Shown piece after piece: positions 56,301 through 64,000 of a stretch of 64,000 bases of DNA. The position numbers and the translations under genes were made by a program. The DNA comes from Symbiodinium natans (Eukaryota > Sar > Dinophyceae > Suessiales > Symbiodiniaceae): the NCBI GenBank assembly GCA_905221605.1, contig CAJNDS010002446.1:745148-809147 (forward strand). Direction: 5' to 3'. Every line of letters starts with the position of its first letter. Within the stretch, counting starts at the first letter, position 1. The notes below the pieces were generated by a model. That model was not told where the DNA came from. It saw only the letters and a list, made by a program, of their open reading frames with translations, and ran no database searches.

Positions 56301-59300
56301 AATTACGATCAGTGGCAATTACGGTCAAACATACTCTGCGCCAGTTCTCGCTCCAGCCTCAGACTCACCTCTCAGCAACGCGATGTGGCGATTCATGTGC
56401 TGAGCGGAATGGCGGTGGCTTTGGATCCTAAGTGCATACTTCATGGTGAGCCCGAAACCAGGATGACGCCAGCATCGCCAAGGCACGAGGTCTGCGCCGC
56501 CTTGAGCAGCTTCTTCATCTCCAAGTCGATGAGAGCAGGCGCTTCGGGCAGGTTCACCTGGGACAAGATGAGTCATGATCAGGACCACGGCGTGTCAGAA
56601 CCGCTTGTTCCGTGGCCGGGCCTTCCAGCCCAGCAGCGATCTGGCAATGGCTGTGGTGTCACGGTGAAGCGCGGCTCCCTCCTGGAGCCACTTGGACCTG
56701 AGCGCGAGGCTGAACCTGCGACTGTGGGCTCCCTGGTAGGCTAAAGTGGCCAAAGCCATGCTCCCAAGAGAAAAAGCACACCTTGCTCTGCAAGTGTCCG
56801 CACGGTGGCGTTTGGGGATGCTCCCCTTCCAGCTTGCTGAGCACGTGCCTTCAACCATGCTGACAAGCATAAGCTGCACGCCCACAAGCTTGCTACTGTA
56901 GCACATGGTCTTGAGGCCAAGTGTGGCAACCAAGATGCGTTTGTAATTTGCTTGCGCAAGGCAAGCAGGGCCTGCTCAACTTGCTCCTGCAACATCTGAG
57001 GTGTGTGGATTGTGTTGCCGCACTGCGAGACGGAAAGAACACAGACTCACACTTGTGGATGGCCAAATTGGTGGGTGGGTAGGCTGGTTGGCAATTGGCA
57101 AATGGATTGATTGATACATAGCTGGAATCAGGTCATGCCTGGACGGACAGGAAATTGCCAGGTAGATCAACAAAGCAGAACAAACTACGTGGACAGATGA
57201 GGATACACAAAGAGATGTGCCAAAGATAGCTTCTACGGTGTGTAATGCGAAGGCAGTCTCCAGCTTGGCAGAGCCGAGGCGGTACATGGTGCCGTCCACA
57301 TTCCAAGCTGAGATCCTGTGGAGGCGAAACATCTTCGAGATGACAAGAAACAGAGCCCAACAACACAATGGCTCCGACAAGACTTCTGGAGCACCTAAAG
57401 GCAAGCCAGAAGCCAGGGGAAGATGTTGAATGCCGAGAAGACTCTCTTCCAAAGCCTGCTTGGCGGCCGTGTGGGTGTGTTTCAACTGCGTGAGGGCCGC
57501 TCCGTCCTGAGTCTTCCGAGACTCTTCCGAGTTCAACATGGTGGGTGCCGCAAGGCTTGACAAATCCGTCAAACGTCCTCTGATCCCAGGGCTTCGGTGA
57601 ACTCGCTGAATGCATCATGGAAGCCTTGTACTGTTGACTCTTTCCTGAGCTGCATGCTCCGATGCGTGATCACCACACCAGTATACAGTGGGTTAGGCCA
57701 TACCGTAAGAAAATGCAAGGTACTAGTATGCATCATCTGACGGGTCTTCGTTGGGCGGCCTGCTTTCTCTGCTTCAGTCCAAGAGTTCTTTGGGTGTGGA
57801 TGATTGTGACAAATCTCCGCCCAGTGCTCAGGCCGGCATCACAAGACTTCAGCGAAGGTGTTTGACTCTTCTAGAATAACCAGCGTCTCCACCCTGCTGT
57901 TTGCAAGTCACACCATGTGGGTGGGCTGCGCTCGTGTTTACGAAGGTATGAGGAGCCCTACACGGCACTGTTCCTAGAAGTACATTTGCCACTACATCTT
58001 GCATCTCGGCCTACTCGACTCGTTCCTGTGGACAACAAAGGCTATATATGCGGGTGGGCCCGCCACTGCTTGGTCAGTCCAGCGTCAAGTTATCAATGGC
58101 ATCAGAAGTCGCTGCCAGATGTACATCCTCAGCAGAATTCAAACGGCCCAGCAGAACCTAGCAAGATCTAGAGACAGAGAGAAAGAGAGACAGAAAACAA
58201 AGAGAGAGAAAGAGAGAGAGTGAGTGCATGCGATTCCGTGCGTTCGTGCCCTTGTGGGCCTGCGCGCTGTGCCTGTGTGCCAGGGCGTGCCATTGCGTGC
58301 AAGTACGTTCGACTGCGTGCGATTGCGTCCGATTGCGTGTGCGCGCGGGTGCGTGCGATGGCGTCCAGGCCAGGCGTGTGCGATTGCGTGCAAGTGCGTG
58401 CAAGTACGTGCGATTGTCTGGAACTGCATGCGACTGCGTGAGATTGCGCGCGACTGCATGCGATTCAGGCAGGCAGGCGCGCGGTGCATGGGTGCGTGAG
58501 TGCATGGGCGCATCTTGACACTCCTCGGTTCATGTACGCGTGCATAGGTACGCACACATGCACACGACGAAGATCGGAGCATGGGATAGCATGGCGGCGG
58601 GAAGAACGCACAAAGCACAATTACGAATACGTAGAATGTGTGCAAGGCTCCATCTTCTGAGCGAGGACTTTGTGCTCCTGCAAAGATGAGTAACATCTCT
58701 GAGGCGCAACTTCAAGCACTTCCTTCCTTCTGATTCCGTCCTCGTGCGTGAGGTCAAAGATCTGCTTGGCAGCAATGCCAAGGTTCTTGTTCAGCGCACT
58801 GTGTTGCGAGTTCATGGCTTTGATAATCTGCTTTCCATTGGAATTGACCTGGATGCAACAGGATCAAAAGGCTTAAGCCATCTTAAACCTATCTTGTGAG
58901 CTTGCAGCAGAACAATTCACGCGGAAACAACGAGCAAGCTTGATAAGCCTGTGAGAAGCCTGACGCCCGTGCTGTTCCGGCCAAGTTGCTGCATCCACAT
59001 CAGCTTGCGCATAAGTATCCATGACGCTCTTCAGCTGCTGATTCTCATGGCTAGACTTGTCCTCCATGTGCGTCAAGCGACCAAAGATTTCGGAGACATA
59101 GTGGTGGAAGAACTCCTTCATCTCCGAAAGGATGTTTCGGTTCAATGTGCCAATGGAGGTCAGGATTTTCTGGTCGCCTCGCTTGACTGCGTCCTCAACA
59201 CAGGACAGGTCGCAGTAAACCTTGGCCATTGTGTTCTGCAAGGGATTGCAATCTTGGAAATCGCTTTCGTCATACCTCAGCTCCCTGTAATACTGCGTCT

Positions 59301-59760
59301 GGGCAATGGCAAACAGGGAGGCGGAAGATACTGCACCGCCGACCGCCGCACACATGTCTCCAGCATCCATGTCTGTCCCTGCATAAGCGGCAATAGCACC
59401 AGCCAGCGCAACTGTTCCAGGGATATTCATGCAGGCTTTTGTCACAACTGGCTCGGCAAAGTCCTGAGGGCGCATGCATTGCACTGCTGTCGCGGGCAGA
59501 TCTCTGAAGCTGCGTAGTGTACAGGGCATGAGACACACAGCATGCTGCTTTTTTCAAAGCCCCCCAGCCTCGATTGTGCTTTCTGCAAAAGCAGCTTCAC
59601 GGTCCTGCGACAATTCCATACAATACATTCATGACGTGAGGCCCATAATATGTGTGCACCCCTCTCACCAAACTATGCCAGGCCCTTTCGGTCCCACATG
59701 GCCAGCTTGTATCCACGATTGATGTCGCGAGTGCTGCAGTCCCAGACCGCATCGGCGGTG
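53303..59760 (-). CDS. Long multi-exon gene or gene cluster, family unknown
   Basis: A dense series of minus-strand exons: ADAVWDCSTRDINRGYKLAM (59,680-59,760); a long island 58,950-59,530 with AYAGTDMDAGDMCAAVGGAV and LTSIGTLNRNILSEMKEFFH; LGIAAKQIFDLTHEDGIRRK (58,690-58,850); VQGFHDAFSEFTEALGS (57,590-57,650); SEESRKTQDGAALTQLKHTH (57,430-57,560); MLQEQVEQALLALRKQITNA (56,930-56,995); VNLPEAPALIDLEMKKLLKA (56,430-56,560); AFHVESQVVEFDKTLVCTQI (56,190-56,260); RQATEEYLEAAQEPSDGKEA (55,930-56,000); LGEIRLTQDFLQVQVAAKRA (55,290-55,430); VTQQVGLLADIMVDGGLAAW (54,960-55,080); a stretch 53,980-54,175 with KIVLQQLHAKISRTARKRAG; and AAFKLALHLRHRHDMHGLAR (53,560-53,720) to 53,400. It reads as a large helical protein; no family recognised, and it may be more than one gene. 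Confidence 0.5.
55158..55258. mobile_element. MITE with perfect 14-bp TIRs and 8-bp target-site duplication
   Basis: TIRs TTGGGATGTTCCCC and GGGGAACATCCCAA; flanking direct repeat ACAATACA at 55,150-55,157 and 55,259-55,266. An 8-bp duplication indicates transposase-mediated insertion (hAT-type elements make 8-bp duplications; assignment is inference). It sits between two exon islands of the surrounding gene, so probably in an intron. A half copy is at 38,533. Confidence 0.92.
58150..58515. repeat. GAGA tract and GCGTGCGATT minisatellite
   Basis: 58,156-58,225 is AGAGA-rich. 58,225-58,510 consists of degenerate ~10-bp units (GCGTGCGATT and variants). Cys/Arg-rich ORFs over it are by-products. 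Probably intronic. Confidence 0.85.
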
Positions 59761-59879
59761 AGGCCGGGGAAAGTAGGATTGGGGGTAAAGTAGGGCTCTT
59801 GCCAATCTGTGTTCTTCTTCCCTGGCATGGGACAACGGCAAATGTCACAAGCTCAAGCTTGATATCTTCAGGCATGTAA

Positions 59880-60496
59880 GTGAATGTGAGAACTCAAAGG
59901 CACAACATCCGAACGCGGGGATGAAGAGTTGAGGAGCTCTCTGCCTAGTCTGCCTTACAGAAAACTTGGCTCGAAGCCTGGAGTGCCCTCCTCACCCCAC
60001 GTCTCCACGGCCGCTGCCCCGCTGGCATCTGCGCCAAGGGCATGGTAGCATGCACCGACAACATCTTTTTGCCTCTCCTTAGCCACAGCCAGATACAGCC
60101 AGAGCCCCTCTAGCCAGCTCTAGCACTCTAGCACCCGTCTCATGGCCAAGCACTATGTCCAACAACAATCACCGATTCTAGATTGCGGTAGACTATGTGT
60201 CCTGAACACACAAGCCACAAGCATGCAAAGATACTCGTGTTCGGTATTGGCTTAGGTCTGTGGCCACTGGCGTCAGGGCCGGGTCTCTGGCCCGTGGACC
60301 AAGCGCGTCTGACTCTGGGACCGTTCAGCCCGAAAACGTATGCACTGCACGCGGCTGTGCTCCATCCTTTTCGGTCTAGCAACCACTCCGGGACCTTCCA
60401 AGAATCTTCCAGTGACCTAGACACCCTCGCAAAGCTCGCACCCGGGACTTTGTGCCTGTACCACATTCAAGTATCGAAGCTCACAACAACCTCTTC
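59880..60496. other. No clear gene
   Basis: A minus ORF at 60,140-60,466 includes SLEDSWKVPEWLLDRKGW, weakly protein-like. Nothing else stands out. Confidence 0.3.
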
Positions 60497-60626
60497 AAAG
60501 ACGCGCACAGAGACAGAGACAGAGACAGAGACAGAGACAGAGACAGAGACAGAGACAGAGACAGAGAGAGACAGAGAGCGAGAGAGCGAGAGAGAGAGAG
60601 AGAGAGACACAGACACAGACACACAT
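60497..60626. repeat. (GAGACA)n microsatellite
   Basis: AGAGAC units passing into AGAG and then ACACAG. Confidence 0.95.
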
Positions 60627-61433
60627 GTCTCGGCCCGTGCCCTGCAGCAGAACAGAGGCGCCAACATATTAGTTGCTTGGCATGCGACCTCGACTGTGAG
60701 GTAGTGATCTCCCTCGACGGGCTCGGCACCAGTGATCATTTCGCGGCTCTCGCGGGCCAAACAGTGAGGAGCATACCTTCTGCGGGCGGGGCTCTCAGGG
60801 TCTTCTGCTGAGAACAGTCGGGGGTTCATTGCATGCCTCCGACTCCCACCTTCTGGTCCTCGATCAATTTGGCTCGAGGTTGGAACTTAAGCGGGGTTTG
60901 CGAAAAGAGCTTCCGAATAAACACAACAAGCACCAAGTGCAAGACGCCCCTGCGCCGTGGCCAGCGCAGAAAGAATGTCACTCAAATTATGGACGAAAGA
61001 ATAGACTGTCAAAATTCCAGAGCCTGCCAGAAAAAAACACTCTGGTGTTTTCGATACCTGCGAAAGCCATGCAAAACATGCGTTTTTGTCGGGCTTTGGC
61101 CACGTCGACCGTATCGCACTCACAACAAAATGTCTAACCCAAACGCACGGCCCCTCACCCTGTTTCTGGGCTCGCTGTCCTCTCTGGCTACCCTAAACCC
61201 TAAACCCTAAACATCCCTAAACCCTAAATTTCTTGGGGGTCTGTGCTGGTGCTCTTAAGGATGCCAAGCGGCTCGATTGGCTCCGGGTTCCAATTCAGCA
61301 CCTCGTTGGCTGAAAGAACTTGCATGCCAGGCATTTGCGTGAATGTAGGCCCTCCTCCTCTGCCTACAAGATCGGAACAAAAAGCTGGAGGACGCTTGGA
61401 CGTTTCGTCTGCGAACTACGTAGTGCCACGCCT
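60627..61433. other. No clear gene; short telomeric patch
   Basis: 61,188-61,230 holds CCCTAAA units. A minus ORF at 60,887-61,123 is weak. Confidence 0.35.
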
Positions 61434-61966
61434 TCAGGATGTGACGACACGCCTGCTTGAATTGAAGCTACTGCCGTGTTGCACTCCTACTATAGGGTTG
61501 GCAATTCCAGCACGAAGGCTTGCGCAAAGCCAAGCAACCGCTTCGGTGACACCACGCTGTTGAAGCTCTTGGCGCTCGCCTTCAAAAGGCTTGAACTCCG
61601 CCATCTCGAACCTCGGAGAAGGCCAAAAGAAAGCGTGGAGAGCCTTCCCCCAGCGCAATAAAAATACGCTTCTCGCGCTGCGCACAGGGACAGAAACCTA
61701 CCTTCGCAGCGAGGTCGGAGTGGCTGGCTTCTACCTAATAAGCTATTGACATCTGTTGTCGATGGCCACCTCCCCGCCCCCTACTCCTCCCCCCAAAGGC
61801 GGCCCACAATTTCTCGAAGGCTGGCTATCTGAGACTGCCGAGTTTGCGACATGCCCATGGGCGAACACAGCCGAGCCCAATCAAGTGCGATTGCCCATCC
61901 TTGCAGCCACTGGAGCTTTGCCATGTTGAACTTGGCTGCTGGGATCTTTGGCAGCTTCCTCGGCAC
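61434..61966 (-). CDS. Two exon-like stretches, family unknown
   Basis: 61,790-61,945 encodes FNMAKLQWLQGWAIALDWAR and SQIASLREIVGRLWG. 61,490-61,620 encodes FEMAEFKPFEGERQELQQRG then AVAWLCASLRAGIANP. Good composition; no domain recognised. Probably consecutive exons. Confidence 0.4.
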
Positions 61967-62069
61967 AACATGCGCGAAGCATCACTCCGGCAAAACCCAA
62001 CCAAAAGTCCGAAAGAGCCTCATACTTATGCTTCCAGGAATTAGTGACTTAGGTACCCTGCGCAACCTC

Positions 62070-63320
62070 CTTTAAAGAAAGGGATGCAAAGCAGATGAAC
62101 TCCCCAATTCCCGACTAAGAACTCTAGTAAGTCAGGCTGAATCTCTTGAACTTCTTGTTTCCCAGCCCGCCGCCAGTTCCAGCTCGGCTCACTGCAGCAG
62201 AATTCGAAGTTCCTGCAGGGATCGATGGGGGTTTAGGGTTTTCTTTTTGCCACCCGCCTAGCCGACACTCAGGCCACATTGCAGGGACTGATTCTGGGAA
62301 ATGACTGCCACTAGAAAGGGAAAAGCTTGTGCCTTTAAAGGAAACGCAGAAAGGGTTTTTTTTGCCACCCGCCTAGCTGACACTCAGGCCACGTTGCAGG
62401 GACTAATGTTTAGGGTTTAGGGTTCTTCTGCAAGCACTCTCTGCAGCGTGAAGTCAGAGCATGGCTGTGATGTAACAGTAATTAGCTGGAGTCCGTTTGC
62501 CTTACCCGTTGGAGGCATGCAGCCCCAAAACAGCAAAGCAAATCTCACACTGGCGCAGACCGATGAGCCCTGAGCGCTTCAAACACGCCTAAAACCGCGC
62601 AGCATCAAACGATCAACGACCGAGAACACAGTGCTTGGAGCAGGCCACGCCGACTTGATCCCTTAAACCCTAAACCCTAAACCCTAAACCCCAAAGCCTA
62701 AACCCTGCCCTAAACCCTAAACACTTGTATGAGCTGGTGCCTGACCTACATACGGTCCTAACAGGCTCATCGCCATCGAGTCGTGCGCCACTTCCACCGC
62801 ACCATTGCCCTCAAACTCCGTGTCCATGGGCAGGACCTTAGCTGACCCTAAACCCTAAACCCTAAACCCTTCGAGCATCGGCTTCAGCCGAGTGGCCGGG
62901 GAGTAGTCGACATTACCTTCGCCCCCCGGAGGCAGCTCAAGTGGATGCGACACATCAGCAGTGGTACCTCAACGAATGCCAGCACATCCAAAGGGTTTAG
63001 GGTTTAGGGCTTAGGGTTTAGGGTTTAGGGTTCAGGGTTTAGGGTTGATTCTACTCCTACAGAGCGCGGGGATGAAGCTGCGCCTACTGCCAAAACGTCT
63101 GAAAAGCTAGAATTCTTGAGACTCGAAAAAAGGTTACATGCTCTTGCAGTCCAGGGAGCAGACAGCCTGCTGGACATGAGATATCATGCACCAATGGCCA
63201 GCAAGACGGTCAAACTTGATCTTCATGGCCTGAAATTCAGACTATCCGAAGGGCTGGTGTGCTGTCGCATATAATTAACGCAAGGACAAGGCTCACCTTC
63301 GAAGCAGGCCGTGACATGCA
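62070..63320. other. Repeat-rich stretch without a visible gene
   Basis: Telomeric patches at 62,230, 62,408-62,425, 62,663-62,725, 62,845-62,870 and 62,994-63,047, in both orientations. No exon-like frame of note. Confidence 0.5.
62243..62402. repeat. Two copies of the TTTTTTGCCACCCGCCTAGC repeat
   Basis: Copies at 62,243-62,288 and 62,356-62,402 share GCCACCCGCCTAGC, GACACTCAGGCCAC and TTGCAGGGACT; a third copy is at 2,383-2,430. Each abuts TTTAGGG repeat. Confidence 0.85.
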
Positions 63321-63324
63321 AAGC

Positions 63325-63520
63325 TCAGGCGACTGCATATAAGCATTGCACGTCTGCGAATGATGGGAACACAACTTCCTTGGTTCTCAATTCCAGGCAA
63401 AGTGCCTGTGACTCCGGCACCTTGGTGTAGCAGTCGGCGCCAGCATTGGAGCTCACCTCGACGCTATCGACTGCTGAAGTCGACTTGGGACAAGTGGTGG
63501 GCTCTCTGAGGTGTGGTCCC
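63325..63520 (-). CDS. Exon-like stretch, family unknown
   Basis: Minus frame SAVDSVEVSSNAGADCYTKV then LCLELRTKEVVFPSF ending at a stop near 63,325; possibly a terminal exon of a gene that continues to the right. Confidence 0.35.
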
Positions 63521-63767
63521 CCTATTTGGGGAACTTGTAGTACGGAGCCTCTTATGTGTGTACACATCTGTGTGTGGGGACCATCGGCGGAAGAGGTCGC
63601 AGCCGAACTCTGATTTTGCATGCAGGGGCGCAGCAGGCCGCCCACAAGCACCCTGAAATGCGGGTGTTTCCACCGCGGTCGGACTGTGTGATGGCAGGTT
63701 AAAAGCAAGCAACACGACGGCGCGTCATGAGTTTAGCCATCCCCGTATCAGTGAAGATCACAGACGC

Positions 63768-63808
63768 ACACACACACACACACACAACACACACACACAC
63801 ACACACGT
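63768..63808. repeat. (CA)n microsatellite
   Basis: CACACA run of about 40 bases with one interruption. Confidence 0.95.
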
Positions 63809-64000
63809 GGACACCATGCTGTTGTGCAATCTCAGTGGCACTGATCGACGTGTCCTGGCGGAAGCCGCAAATCCCATCGATCCTGCTGGAAGACATGTAG
63901 GAAACACATGGTGTTTTTTCGCCTGCCCGATGCTGTCGCGGTGGCTGTGACCACGCTGGTGCAAAAACTCAAAACTCGTTGCGGTCCAGATAAAGCCATC

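Noticed and set aside
58139-58696. 185-residue minus ORF and Cys/Arg-rich plus ORFs
   Set aside because: They run over the GCGTGCGATT minisatellite and GAGA tract; no independent support.
1-64000. Bacterial-style operons, CRISPR arrays, insertion sequences, ribosome binding sites
   Set aside because: Sequence features are eukaryotic (spliced genes, telomeric repeats); none of these was seen.

Overview
The window looks like nuclear DNA of a dinoflagellate (inference). Three things support this. (1) Two multi-exon genes reconstructed here, a syntaxin 5-type SNARE and a tubulin-tyrosine-ligase-like enzyme, use GT, GC and GA splice donors about equally, and nearly every acceptor reads AG|G. (2) Plant-type telomeric repeat (TTTAGGG/CCCTAAA) is scattered inside the sequence at about twenty places. 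(3) Several gene families are tandem, intronless and in one orientation. Every gene I could recognise lies on the minus strand, which fits the unidirectional gene blocks known from dinoflagellates. No rRNA, tRNA or CRISPR was seen.

Layout. 0.2-2.1 kb: a predicted four-pass membrane protein whose intron is a MITE-like hairpin. 2.8-13.7 kb: three tandem intronless genes for secreted cysteine-rich proteins of about 610 residues, with duplicated flanks, separated by minisatellites and AGT/AGC and poly-G tracts. 15.8-18.5 kb: two tandem intronless NicO-type (nickel/cobalt family) transporters. 18.8-24.5 kb: a tubulin-tyrosine-ligase-like gene, one intron of which holds 2.7 kb of modular repeats. 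25.3-27.2 kb: PUS7/TruD pseudouridine synthase with one GC-AG intron. 29.2-32.4 kb: a complete 13-exon syntaxin 5/Sed5-type Qa-SNARE. 33-64 kb: many minus-strand exon-like islands with no recognised family, except a ubiquitin-like fold starting at 51,013, set among telomeric repeats, MITEs and simple repeats.

The recognised genes do not form one pathway: tRNA/mRNA modification (PUS7), Golgi membrane fusion (syntaxin 5), tubulin modification (TTLL), metal transport (NicO) and an unknown secreted family. The main points of interest are the splice-site usage, the hairpin elements sitting in introns, the mosaic tandem array, and the modular repeat with a conserved core. Exon boundaries outside PUS7, the SNARE and most of the TTLL are approximate; single-frame islands in the right half are coding-potential calls, not confirmed genes.
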